From: Eubacterium callanderi
GTDB lineage: Bacteria > Bacillota > Clostridia > Eubacteriales > Eubacteriaceae
Direction of reading: 5' to 3'
Length of the DNA stretch: 64,000 nt
Assembly (NCBI RefSeq): GCF_900142645.1
Contig: NZ_FRBP01000014.1
Location: 62,001-126,000, forward strand
Both the position numbers and the translations under genes were made by a program. Shown here piece by piece: positions 1 to 7,398 of this stretch. The notes beneath the pieces were generated by a model. That model saw only the letters and a program-made list of their open reading frames with translations. It had not been told where the DNA came from and did not search any database. Position 1 is the stretch's first letter; every line of letters starts with the position of its first letter.

Positions 1-632
1 ATGGTGCCGCCCACGCCCAGCACTGGCAGTCCTCTGGCCTTTTCAAACAGATCGACCTTAGAAAAAGCGTCCTCTAAAAAGGCGTGGAGGCTCTTAAGCC
101 TGCCCGGCGTGGCCACATCCTCCAGCTCAAATTTTTCCGTCAGGTCAATGGAGCCAAAGGGCAGGCTCACCGCGTCTGCCATTTTGCGGTCACGGATGAG
201 AACAAACTCGACGCTGCCGCCGCCGATATCCATGAGCAGCGCGTCGCGGATGTCGATGGTGTTCACAGCGCCTAAATAATCCATGGCGGCCTCGGTCTCA
301 CCCGGTATAATCTCAATCTCAATGCCGGTTGTTTTCCGGATCAGGTCGACAAAAACCTGGCCGTTCTTCGCCTTGCGCACTGCCGCTGTGGCGACGGCGA
401 TCACCTTGTCCAGCCTGTAGGTATCACACATGTTTTTAAACATCATGAGGGTCTGTTCCCCCAGCGCCATGCGGTCCTCCCGCAGGCAGCCGGTTTCAGA
501 CAGCCCCTCGCACAGGCGCACGTTTACCTTGACATCGTCAATGATGTGAAAATATTCGTTGTTGTGGTATTCCCCCACCACCAGATGCACACTGTTTGAG
601 CCAATATCAATGACTCCAATACTTTTATCCAT
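1..632 (-). CDS. ppx: Exopolyphosphatase, Ppx/GppA family (3' part outside window)
   Basis: The reverse strand encodes the N-terminal ~210 residues of a Ppx/GppA phosphatase, starting at the ATG at 632 and running off the left edge. Both phosphate-binding motifs of the ASKHA fold are intact: DIGSNSVHL near residue 9 and MDIGGGSVEF near residue 140. The family releases terminal phosphate from polyphosphate or hydrolyses pppGpp. It lies downstream of ppk1 in the same direction, separated by a hairpin repeat element, so synthesis and breakdown of polyphosphate are probably encoded together. The family is clear; substrate preference cannot be decided because the C-terminus is missing. Confidence 0.9.
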   Translation of the reverse strand, partial: MDKSIGVIDIGSNSVHLVVGEYHNNEYFHIIDDVKVNVRLCEGLSETGCLREDRMALGEQTLMMFKNMCDTYRLDKVIAVATAAVRKAKNGQVFVDLIRKTTGIEIEIIPGETEAAMDYLGAVNTIDIRDALLMDIGGGSVEFVLIRDRKMADAVSLPFGSIDLTEKFELEDVATPGRLKSLHAFLEDAFSKVDLFEKARGLPVLGVGGT

Positions 633-640
633 AGTAAAGC

Positions 641-771
641 AATGGAGAATTGAGAATGCAGAATGGAGAATTAAAAGAACAAATTTGCAAAGCAAATTTG
701 ATTTAAATCAAACCGGCAAAGCCGGTTTGATCCTTTAATTCTCCATTCTCAATTCTTCATTCTCCATTCTC
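641..771. repeat. Intergenic tandem-hairpin element A with long terminal inverted repeats
   Basis: Purine-rich repeats built on GGAGAAT at 641-676 are mirrored by ATTCTCC repeats at 735-771. Inside are two perfect hairpins with 9-bp stems and AAA loops, at 680-700 (CAAATTTGC stem) and 709-729 (CAAACCGGC stem). The two stems differ in sequence yet remain perfectly paired, and each is bordered by related sequence. It sits between ppk1 and ppx. It resembles a miniature, non-coding dispersed repeat; similar layouts occur at 29785, 31351 and 39551. Confidence 0.7.
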
Positions 772-816
772 CCCCTTTCTCTACTTAACTCTTTATATCA
801 AAATTTTAAAGCGCCG

Positions 817-2934
817 CTACTCTGCCTTCAGACGCAATCTGCGCTTCGCTTCCTCAAACTGCTGTTCGGCCTCCTCGCAGAAGTACTGCTGACAGCTTAA
901 CAGTTCCTTGCCCCGCTTGTCAACTCGGATATACTCGCCGGTCTCGGTCATCACACGGGTTTTGATGGTATCGCGCAGCGTGATGTCCAGTATATGCTTC
1001 AGCTCGGCCTTTAAGTCCGGGTCCTCCACGGGAAACAGGGTCTCGATACGACGGTTCAGGTTCCGCTGCATCCAGTCTGCGCTGGAAAGATAAATATCCT
1101 CCTTGCCCTGATTATAAAAATAGTAGATACGGCTGTGTTCCAGGAAGGTGCCCACAATGCTGTGGACCGTGATGTTTTCACTCACGCCCGGTATGCCCGG
1201 GATCAGGGAGCACATGCCCCGGACCACGAGGCGTATCTCGACGCCGGCCTGGGAGGCCTCGTACAGCTTTTCCACAATCTGGTCATCAATCAGCGAGTTC
1301 ATTTTGGCGATAATCCGGCCGCGCACGCCCAGCTTCACGTTCTCGATCTCTCTGTCAATGTGGCGGTTAAAGGCTTCACGCATGGTGGTGGGCGCTACCT
1401 CCAGCTTTTTCCAGAGCGTGTAATGGCTGTAGCCGGACAGCACGTTAAACAGAGTGGAGACATCCGAGCCGTAGCTCTCCTTGGCGGTAAACATCCCGAT
1501 GTCGGTGTAGAGCCGGGCGGTCACGTCATTGTAATTGCCAGTGCCCAGATGCACGTAGCGGCGGATACCATCCTCCTCCTTGCGCACCACCAGAATCATT
1601 TTGCAGTGGATCTTGAGCCCCACCAGGCCGTAGATCACATGGCAGCCCGCGCGCTCCAGCTTCTTCGCCCAGACGATGTTATTGGCCTCGTCGAAACGGG
1701 CCTTCAGCTCAACCAGCACGGTGACCTGCTTGCCGTTCTGGGCAGCCTCGATGAGGGCCGCGATGATGGGCGAGTCCCCGCTCACGCGGTAAAGGGTCTG
1801 CTTGATGGCCAGCACATCCGGGTCCGCAGCGGCCTTTCTCACAAAATCGACCACGGTGTCAAAAGACTGGTAAGGGTGGTGCAGCAGCCGGTCCTTCTCG
1901 CGGATCACCTCAAAGATATCCTCCTGCTCGTAAAAATCTCTGGACGGCAGCGGCTTGTAGATAGGCTCGCGCAGCTCGTCAAATTCCGGCCGCCCCTGGA
2001 ATTTCATAAAGCAGGTCAAATCCAGCTGTCCCTTGAGCTCATAGACATCCGCTTCTGAGATTTCCAGCTCCTCGATGAGCTTCCGCTTGGCTTTTTTGCT
2101 CATGGCCTTTGTGATTTCCAGCTTGATACAGGCGCCCCATTTGCGCTGCTGGATGGATTTTTCAATCTCGATCAGCAGATCCTCGGCCTCATCCTCGTCA
2201 ATGGCGAGGTCCCCGTTTCGGGTGATACGGAACTCGGAGACATGCTTGACGTCATAGCCGGTAAAAAGCTGTCCGGCGTGGTGGATAATGATGTTCTCGA
2301 TGAAGATATAGCGAAAGGGCGCCTCACGGTCTGCCCTCGGCAGGGCGATGATCCGGTCCAGCACCTTGGGGATTTCCAGGATCGCCATGTATTCCTCATC
2401 CTCTTTGCTGTCCTTCTTCTTTTTCTTTTTGTCTTCCTGGGTGTCCAGAAGCTGGACGCAGAGGTATACCTGGTTGTTCTTGACCAGCGGGAATGGGCGG
2501 CTGTTGTCAATGGCCTGGGGCGTGAGCACCGGGTAACAGGTTTCCAGAAAATAGTCGTCCGCATATTCCCGTTCCTCGGGGGTCAGCTCGTCATACTCCA
2601 CAAAAAAGATATGATTCTGGTTCAGCTCAGGTACCAGAGATTTCAGCAGGCAGTTGTACTGCCTTTTCATCATCTCCTGGGTGATGGTGTTGATCTCTGC
2701 CAGCTGCTCAGTGGGCGTTTTGCCGTCCAGTCCTTTCTTGTTATAGCCGACATTTACCTGATCCATGAGGCCGGCGATACGCACCATAAAAAACTCATCC
2801 AGGTTGGAGGCTGTGATCGCCAGAAATTTCAGCCGGTCCATGATCATATTGGTCTTGTCATAGGCCTCCTCCAGTACCCGGTAATTAAAATCCAGCCAGC
2901 TTCGCTCTCGGTTAATGTATAAATTTTCTTTCAT
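817..2934 (-). CDS. ppk1: Polyphosphate kinase 1
   Basis: A 705-residue protein of normal PPK1 length. It makes long-chain polyphosphate from ATP in the cytoplasm through a phosphohistidine intermediate. It starts with the typical MKENLYINRERSWLDFNYRV; the phospholipase-D-like catalytic half carries GLKIHCKMILVVR near residue 439 (candidate autophosphorylated His), HLGTGNYN after it, and the C-terminal LSSADWMQRNLNRR. A lysine-rich insertion follows LLDTQEDK near residue 165. The ATG overlaps the end of the upstream Ppx-like gene by 4 nt (ATGA), implying translational coupling. Confidence 0.96.
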   Translation of the reverse strand: MKENLYINRERSWLDFNYRVLEEAYDKTNMIMDRLKFLAITASNLDEFFMVRIAGLMDQVNVGYNKKGLDGKTPTEQLAEINTITQEMMKRQYNCLLKSLVPELNQNHIFFVEYDELTPEEREYADDYFLETCYPVLTPQAIDNSRPFPLVKNNQVYLCVQLLDTQEDKKKKKKDSKEDEEYMAILEIPKVLDRIIALPRADREAPFRYIFIENIIIHHAGQLFTGYDVKHVSEFRITRNGDLAIDEDEAEDLLIEIEKSIQQRKWGACIKLEITKAMSKKAKRKLIEELEISEADVYELKGQLDLTCFMKFQGRPEFDELREPIYKPLPSRDFYEQEDIFEVIREKDRLLHHPYQSFDTVVDFVRKAAADPDVLAIKQTLYRVSGDSPIIAALIEAAQNGKQVTVLVELKARFDEANNIVWAKKLERAGCHVIYGLVGLKIHCKMILVVRKEEDGIRRYVHLGTGNYNDVTARLYTDIGMFTAKESYGSDVSTLFNVLSGYSHYTLWKKLEVAPTTMREAFNRHIDREIENVKLGVRGRIIAKMNSLIDDQIVEKLYEASQAGVEIRLVVRGMCSLIPGIPGVSENITVHSIVGTFLEHSRIYYFYNQGKEDIYLSSADWMQRNLNRRIETLFPVEDPDLKAELKHILDITLRDTIKTRVMTETGEYIRVDKRGKELLSCQQYFCEEAEQQFEEAKRRLRLKAE

Positions 2935-4478
2935 ATTTTTTCCCTCTTGATTTTTAACACCGGCTTCAGGCCAAAGACCTTTCGCATGGCCAGCTTGCTG
3001 GTACTAAAGAAATAGCTCTCCAGCTGTACGTTTTTGCTGGTAACCGCAGTGATAATGAATTCCCGTTCCTCGATCCGGCACTGTATTTTGCTAATCTTCT
3101 GCTTGTGGCTTTTATCCAGGGCTGTGGCCAGCTTTAAAATAGCGGTGAGGCAGGACACTGCCAGCTGTTCCTCAGCCGTCATGGATTTGTCCAGCAGGGA
3201 CTCGTCAAAGGGGATGGTCCGGACACAGTCCGCCACTGTCCCGATGATGAGGCGTTCCTTTGCGCTCACCCCGATAATGTCCGCATTCTCAATGATCATA
3301 CGGTTCATGGGCTTGCTGTTCTGCCCGCCCACATAACGCCCCACATCCAGAAGCTGGGCGGTGAGCCTAAGCAGGCGGCGCTCATTTTTATCCAGCTGGT
3401 AACGCTTTTTCAGAAAATCAAAAAGCTTGAGCGCCAGCTTTTCAACTGTCTCGGCGTGCTTGCCGTCCACGTGGTATTTTTTCCCAAGCATCCGGGCCGA
3501 GCTGTAGCTGCTCTCCTCAATCCACTCCCGCAGGCGCTGGTCCTTGGTCAGGTTGAACTTGAAATCCACCAGCGCATCGCAGAGGCTCAGCTGTACCAGG
3601 ACGATTTCATCCATTTTGGTATCGTCCAGCAGCTTCAGATAAAACATCAGGGTGTGCCGCATGGTCTCCGCCTCAAACAGGTTAAGCTCAGGGTATTTCC
3701 TCTGAAGCTGTCCGGAGGTCAGGCCCTTGAGGCTTCCGTGCAGCTCCACAAAGCGCTCCCGGCTGATCCTGTAATAATCGCTCCCGGCTTCCATGCCGCA
3801 GAAACGGGCAATGATCTCGGCGTCGTGGGAGGTGACCACCAGATTTTCGATCTTCCGCTTGTGGATATTATCTGTCACAGTATGGAGATTGATGGCGAAA
3901 AAATCCGAGAGGAGGTTTTCAAAGTTTTCGGTTTCCTCCTCGATGGCGCGCAGAACCTCGCGGATCTTCAGATACCCCATCTCAAGGGTCTGGTAATAGT
4001 CGATGAGGCCGCCGTTCATCAGAGCGAGGGCGATGTTTCCGCTGGAAATGGAGCAGAGCATTGTCTCCTCCTGCACCCGTTCCTCGGTCAGGAAATCTTC
4101 GCATTTGAGCAGCATATAGCGGTAGATCAGCTCAATCTCGTCTTCCTTTTCCAGCAGGTGTACCCGGTAGCCGCCAGTGTAAGTTCTTATCTGCTCCAGC
4201 AGATAAATCCGGTTTTCTGCCTCGCGCAGCGCGGCGGTGGCTACGATTTCAATCTCTTCGACAGCCGAAGCTCTGGCGATCTCAATATATTCGCCGATAA
4301 TCCGGCACAGGGCGTAGACCGAGCTGAAGGATATCTTCCCGCTGGCAAAGCTCTGCTCGCCAAAGTCAATGGGATAGACGGCACGGTCCAGGATATTAAT
4401 GGTTCCTTTGCCGCGCTGGCCTACCACCAGCTCACATTTGCTGGAACCGATATAAATCGCTGCAAATCGTTTAATCAA
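2931..4478 (-). CDS. Ppx/GppA-like protein with degenerate active site and C-terminal HD-like region
   Basis: I chose the TTG at 4478 (515 residues) because AGAGGTG lies 8 nt upstream and a TATAAT-like -10 at 4510-4515 would cut off any longer start. The N-terminal half follows the Ppx/GppA fold (EEIEIVATAALREAENR matches the usual conserved segment). However, the first phosphate motif reads YIGSSKCEL instead of DIGSNSVRL, and the second reads CSISSGNIALAL instead of DIGGGS. The C-terminal part (RRLLRLTAQLLDVGRYVG) resembles the HD-type region of long Ppx proteins. It overlaps ppk1 by 4 nt. A regulatory or partner role for PPK1 is an inference from the lost acidic residues. Confidence 0.8.
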   Translation of the reverse strand: MIKRFAAIYIGSSKCELVVGQRGKGTINILDRAVYPIDFGEQSFASGKISFSSVYALCRIIGEYIEIARASAVEEIEIVATAALREAENRIYLLEQIRTYTGGYRVHLLEKEDEIELIYRYMLLKCEDFLTEERVQEETMLCSISSGNIALALMNGGLIDYYQTLEMGYLKIREVLRAIEEETENFENLLSDFFAINLHTVTDNIHKRKIENLVVTSHDAEIIARFCGMEAGSDYYRISRERFVELHGSLKGLTSGQLQRKYPELNLFEAETMRHTLMFYLKLLDDTKMDEIVLVQLSLCDALVDFKFNLTKDQRLREWIEESSYSSARMLGKKYHVDGKHAETVEKLALKLFDFLKKRYQLDKNERRLLRLTAQLLDVGRYVGGQNSKPMNRMIIENADIIGVSAKERLIIGTVADCVRTIPFDESLLDKSMTAEEQLAVSCLTAILKLATALDKSHKQKISKIQCRIEEREFIITAVTSKNVQLESYFFSTSKLAMRKVFGLKPVLKIKREKI

Positions 4479-4628
4479 GGAGGTTTCACCTCTTTCGTTT
4501 TTATTTAATATTATAGCATAAGAAGCTTTTTCGAATGTTAAATCTTTGAAAAAATTTCTTTTTTCGCTCCGCCGGTTATGATAGAATTGATGGAACAAAC
4601 GCTTTAAAGCATTCTCGTAAAGGAGGGC

Positions 4629-5333
4629 ATGTCTGTGCTCGGTACCATCATCAATGTCGCCGCCATCTTAGTGGGCGGTTTTTTAGGACTTATTTTCAGA
4701 AAGGGGCTGCCTGAACGCATCAGCACCACCATCACCCACGGGCTCAGCCTTGGCATCATGATGCTGGGGATTTCCATGGGCGTCCAGACGCAGAATTTTC
4801 TCATCGTTCTGATTTCACTGGCTCTCGGGGCTGTGATCGGCGAAGCTTTAAATATTGAGGGGCACCTTAACAGCCTTGGCGGACGTCTTGAACGGAAATT
4901 TGAGGGCGGCGAGAACAGCAGCTTTGCTCAGGGCTTTGTCACCGCTTCTCTTCTGTACTGTACAGGTTCAATGGCGATCATGGGCGCCATTGAAGGCGGG
5001 ATTTCCGGCACCTACACCATTCTGGTGACCAAAGCGCTGCTGGACGGCATTTTTGCCATTATCTTTGCTTCCACGATGGGTGTCGGCGTTCTCTTTGCCG
5101 CTGTGCCCGTGCTTCTTTATCAGGGCGCCATCACGCTGGCCGCAGGCACAATCAAGGTCTTTTTAACTGATCCGATGATCACAGAGATGAACGCTGTCGG
5201 CGGCGTGCTCATCATGGGTATTGGCATCAACCTGCTGGAGATCAAATCACTCCGTCTCGGCAATTTGATCCCTGCTATCTTTATACCCATTTTGCTGCTC
5301 TGGCTCATGAGCTGCTTCGGATTTTCTTTATAA
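4629..5333 (+). CDS. DUF554 family membrane protein
   Basis: A 234-residue, very hydrophobic protein with six to seven predicted membrane segments. It starts at the ATG behind AAGGAGGGC. The family signature is visible in LGTIINVAAILVGGFLGLIF at the N-terminus and in LLYCTGSMAIMGAIEGG near residue 110. It is transcribed divergently from the Ppx-like/ppk1 operon. DUF554 proteins (Bacillus YdfK and relatives) are inner membrane proteins of unproved function, possibly transporters. A strong bidirectional terminator follows at once. Confidence 0.9.
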   Translation: MSVLGTIINVAAILVGGFLGLIFRKGLPERISTTITHGLSLGIMMLGISMGVQTQNFLIVLISLALGAVIGEALNIEGHLNSLGGRLERKFEGGENSSFAQGFVTASLLYCTGSMAIMGAIEGGISGTYTILVTKALLDGIFAIIFASTMGVGVLFAAVPVLLYQGAITLAAGTIKVFLTDPMITEMNAVGGVLIMGIGINLLEIKSLRLGNLIPAIFIPILLLWLMSCFGFSL

Positions 5334-5336
5334 AAT

Positions 5337-5392
5337 AAAAAAGCAAAACGGACAGGTCAAATAAGGGGGATTGCCTGTCCGCTTTGCTTTTT
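5337..5392. terminator. Bidirectional terminator between DUF554 gene and peptide array
   Basis: A long stem pairs AAAAGCAAAACGGACAGG with CCTGTCCGCTTTGCTTTT (two mismatches at most), with A and T runs on the two sides. It serves the converging DUF554 gene and the minus-strand peptide operon. Confidence 0.85.
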
Positions 5393-5456
5393 AGATATAT
5401 TTATATGAGGGATGAGGAGTCGCTTTAAGGACTTCTCCTGAGTTTTCACAACTACT

Positions 5457-5534
5457 TTATTTTCTGTCAGTGTCGCAGCAGAACCCGCAGGGAGCGCCGA
5501 CACTGTGTTTATTTTCTTTACCAAATACAAACAT
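5457..5534 (-). CDS. Small cysteine-rich peptide P6 (25 aa), last gene of the peptide array
   Basis: An ATG at 5534 stands 7 nt behind a perfect AGGAGGT and opens a 25-codon reading frame ending in TAA. The peptide starts MFVFGKENKH and contains GAPCGFCCDTD, with three cysteines in five residues. It does not have the MMYYNP start of its five neighbours but lies 40 nt behind the last of them with no terminator between, and the operon terminator follows. The cysteine cluster could bind a metal or be a target of modification; no modifying enzyme is visible in the window. I do not recognise the family. Confidence 0.65.
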   Translation of the reverse strand: MFVFGKENKHSVGAPCGFCCDTDRK

Positions 5535-5574
5535 TATGCTTACCTCCTAATGTCATTTGAAGGAACAGCCGCTG

Positions 5575-5634
5575 TTATTCAGCTGATTCTTCTAATTCTG
5601 AGTATAATTTTCTTAATGGATTGTAGTACATCAT
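5575..5634 (-). CDS. MMYYNP peptide P5 (19 aa)
   Basis: A 19-codon gene, MMYYNPLRKLYSELEESAE, preceded by GGGAGGT at good spacing. The shared head (Met-Met-Tyr-Tyr-Asn-Pro followed by a short charged amphipathic helix) marks it as a paralogue of P1-P4. Each paralogue has its own ribosome binding site. The product is far below normal annotation limits. Function unknown. Confidence 0.7.
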   Translation of the reverse strand: MMYYNPLRKLYSELEESAE

Positions 5635-5686
5635 TTTAAGTACCTCCCTTTTCTTTTCAAGATTTCGTTATTAAACCGTCTGTCAA

Positions 5687-5755
5687 TTATTTAGCGGATT
5701 TTTCTGCTAATTCAATTTCTTCTAATAATTTACGGATTGGATTGTAATACATCAT
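5687..5755 (-). CDS. MMYYNP peptide P4 (22 aa)
   Basis: A 22-codon gene beginning MMYYNPIRKLLEEIE and ending in a Lys/Ala-rich tail, with AGAGGT upstream of the double ATG. The first ten residues equal those of P3. The helix after the Asn-Pro cap alternates Leu/Ile with Glu/Lys, so it is predicted to be amphipathic. There is no signal peptide and no cysteine. Confidence 0.72.
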   Translation of the reverse strand: MMYYNPIRKLLEEIELAEKSAK

Positions 5756-5820
5756 GGTGTTTACCTCTTTCCTGGTCAGTTTATTTTATATAAAGCGAAT
5801 CGTTCGCCGGTTTATCTTTA

Positions 5821-5871
5821 TTATCTGGATGCTTTTTCTAATAATTTACGGATTGGGTTGTAGTACATCAT
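5821..5871 (-). CDS. MMYYNP peptide P3 (16 aa)
   Basis: The shortest member, MMYYNPIRKLLEKASR, with a strong AGGAGGT 7 nt upstream. It shares MMYYNPIRKLLE with P4 and stops directly after the basic tail. Third of five tandem paralogues on the minus strand. Confidence 0.7.
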   Translation of the reverse strand: MMYYNPIRKLLEKASR

Positions 5872-5913
5872 CTTCGTTACCTCCTTTTTTGTTTACTGTA
5901 TTTTTTATTCTAT

Positions 5914-5982
5914 TTACTTGGAAGCTTTTGCTCCGCGTTCTAATTTTTCTAGTAATGATTTCATTGGATTATAGTACATCAT
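5914..5982 (-). CDS. MMYYNP peptide P2 (22 aa)
   Basis: A 22-codon gene beginning MMYYNPMKSLLEKLERG, with AGAGGT upstream. The same head is followed by a divergent but still amphipathic, net basic tail. The synonymous Tyr codon (TAT) and divergent tail show that this is not a very recent duplicate. Confidence 0.72.
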   Translation of the reverse strand: MMYYNPMKSLLEKLERGAKASK

Positions 5983-6045
5983 TGTTTTTACCTCTTTCTT
6001 CAATTTTTATTTTTTATATCAATCTAACAAGTTACCAGATACGGA

Positions 6046-6114
6046 TCATTTTGATTCTTCTACAACTTTTTTAAGTTCCAGCAGTGCCGCTCTTCTTGGA
6101 TTGTAGTACATCAT
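6046..6114 (-). CDS. MMYYNP peptide P1 (22 aa), first gene of the array
   Basis: A 22-codon gene beginning MMYYNPRRAALLELKK, with GAAGGTC 8 nt upstream. It is the promoter-proximal member: the MerR-type promoter lies about 55 nt upstream. Its middle is the most diverged of the five, which argues for constraint on the MMYYNP head itself. Confidence 0.72.
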   Translation of the reverse strand: MMYYNPRRAALLELKKVVEESK

Positions 6115-6167
6115 TGTTATGACCTTCTTTCCTGTTTGTCTTGGGTGTTTCCCTTAACTTGGTTATA

Positions 6168-6198
6168 ATTCTAGACCCTAGAGCATACTCTAGGTCAA
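6168..6198 (-). promoter_or_regulatory. MerR-type promoter of the peptide array with embedded operator
   Basis: Reverse-strand -35 TTGACC (6193-6198) and -10 TAGAAT (6168-6173) are separated by 19 bp, the elongated spacing typical of MerR-controlled promoters. The spacer holds a perfect inverted repeat, CCTAGAG-4 nt-CTCTAGG, at 6177-6194. A divergent merR gene lies 340 bp away. Confidence 0.85.
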
Positions 6199-6432
6199 TA
6201 CCTTTTTGCGGTTTTATTTTTATTTTAGATTTCCCGCGAAACCCTCACAAGTTGTGGTGAATTTAACCAAATCCTGACAGGTCGTTTACATTACCTAAAT
6301 ACAGTGCTTTCCAATGTTCTAATTCCCAAACAATATTTCAAGACTTTAATTTAGAATGATTCTTTTCTATCTAAGAATTTTTTAAGAATTCAGATTGTAT
6401 TTCCGAAAGGACATTTTTTTAAACGAAAACAA

Positions 6433-6495
6433 TAGAGTCTACTCTAGCTTTTTTTGCCGGAAATGATTGACTTTGATTCCTTTTTGGGGTATACC
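6433..6495 (+). promoter_or_regulatory. merR promoter with upstream copy of the MerR operator
   Basis: A second palindrome, TAGAGT-CT-ACTCTA (6433-6446), matches the operator in the peptide promoter (CTAGAG-4 nt-CTCTA core). Downstream lie a -35 TTGACT (6467-6472) and -10 TATACC (6490-6495) with 17-bp spacing, leading to the merR start at 6538. Autoregulation is inferred. Confidence 0.65.
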
Positions 6496-6537
6496 TATAG
6501 AGAGAAAACAGCTGTTTTATGGAAAGGAGAGGCGTCT

Positions 6538-6996
6538 ATGAACATCTACACGATCAAGGAAGTATCTGAAAAGACCGGACTCAGCATCTATACCCTCCGC
6601 TATTATGACAAGGAAGGCCTGCTCCCCTTTGTGGAGCGCAGCGAGAGCGGCATCCGCCAGTTTACCGACGCCGACCTGGAATGGCTGTCGACAATCTGCT
6701 GTCTGAAGGATACTGGCATGCCGCTGAAGGAAATAAAAGAATACATTGATCTGTTTTTGGAAGGCACCTCCACCCTTGAGACAAGGCGGCAGATTTTTAT
6801 CGACCACCGGGTCCGCCTGCTTAAAAAGATCGAAGAGCTGGAAAAAAACCTGGAGATGGTTGAGCACCGCATCCAGTTTTACGACGAGGCCTGCGCCATC
6901 TACGAGGCGCGGAAGCGCGAAAACGAAACCGATAAAGAGGAAAAGGCCGAAGCTCCTGAGCCTGCGGCAGCCAAAAAAATAAAAAATGCCGGATAA
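6538..6996 (+). CDS. MerR family transcriptional regulator
   Basis: 152 residues from the ATG at 6538, chosen because AAGGAGAG lies just upstream and the promoter above excludes the longer frame. The N-terminal winged helix-turn-helix reads TIKEVSEKTGLSIYTLRYYD, then comes a dimerising coiled coil (about residues 80-120) and a charged Ala/Glu/Lys tail with no cysteine pair. This is the AdhR/YfmP-like branch of MerR, whose members answer to diverse signals. It is divergent from the MMYYNP peptide operon and shares an operator sequence with it, so it is very probably that operon's activator. Confidence 0.93.
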   Translation: MNIYTIKEVSEKTGLSIYTLRYYDKEGLLPFVERSESGIRQFTDADLEWLSTICCLKDTGMPLKEIKEYIDLFLEGTSTLETRRQIFIDHRVRLLKKIEELEKNLEMVEHRIQFYDEACAIYEARKRENETDKEEKAEAPEPAAAKKIKNAG

Positions 6997-7029
6997 CCGG
7001 CAAAATTAGTAATCGATATTTGGATTATC

Positions 7030-7058
7030 GGGCTCTCCAAACAGAGCCCTTTTTCTTT
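7030..7058 (+). terminator. Terminator of merR
   Basis: GGGCTCT-6 nt-AGAGCCC stem followed by CTTTTTCTTTT. Confidence 0.8.
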
Positions 7059-7075
7059 TCCTGCATTCTTCGTAT

Positions 7076-7240
7076 CTACTTTGCCACAGGTTTAAACGCG
7101 TCCTTATCCACACCACAGGTGGGACAAAACCAGCCATCCGGCAGATTTTCGAACGGGGTACCCGGAGCAACGCCGTTTTCCGGATCACCTTCCTCCGGAT
7201 CATAGACATACTCACAAATTTCACATTCATACTTCTGCAT
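7076..7240 (-). CDS. Rubredoxin
   Basis: A 54-residue protein that begins [20 protein letters not shown]. It holds both knuckles that bind one iron: CEIC near residue 6 and CPTCG near residue 39, with the conserved PDGWFCP and the typical Val-Ala-Pro-Gly-Thr segment between. It is a small cytoplasmic electron carrier, in anaerobes usually serving oxygen and superoxide reductases. ATG at 7240 has AGGAGGC upstream. It is monocistronic with its own promoter. Confidence 0.97.
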   Translation of the reverse strand: MQKYECEICEYVYDPEEGDPENGVAPGTPFENLPDGWFCPTCGVDKDAFKPVAK

Positions 7241-7341
7241 GATCGTGCCTCCTTGACGGTCCCTCTTACTTTAACAATCCGTTAACATTCTTAACCAATT
7301 ATTATATTAATAAGAAGGAAAATTTTAAATTCACTTACCCT

Positions 7342-7370
7342 ATCATAATAAAATACAAAGAATTTTGCAA
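7342..7370 (-). promoter_or_regulatory. Promoter of the rubredoxin gene
   Basis: TTGCAA (7365-7370) and TATGAT (7342-7347) on the reverse strand with 17-bp spacing, about 95 nt before the rubredoxin ribosome binding site. Confidence 0.55.
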
Positions 7371-7398
7371 GCACTTTCTTTAAATGCAGGAAGTTTTC

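Noticed and set aside
1135-2058. Long plus-strand open frame inside ppk1
   Set aside because: Shadow of the strongly supported ppk1 gene on the other strand; low-complexity His/Leu/Val composition.
5754-6074. Plus-strand 106-codon hydrophobic frame
   Set aside because: Lies antisense to peptides P1-P4; the hydrophobicity comes from reading T-rich spacers, and there is no ribosome binding site.
7006-7230. Reverse 74-codon frame
   Set aside because: Out-of-frame shadow of the rubredoxin gene at 7076-7240.
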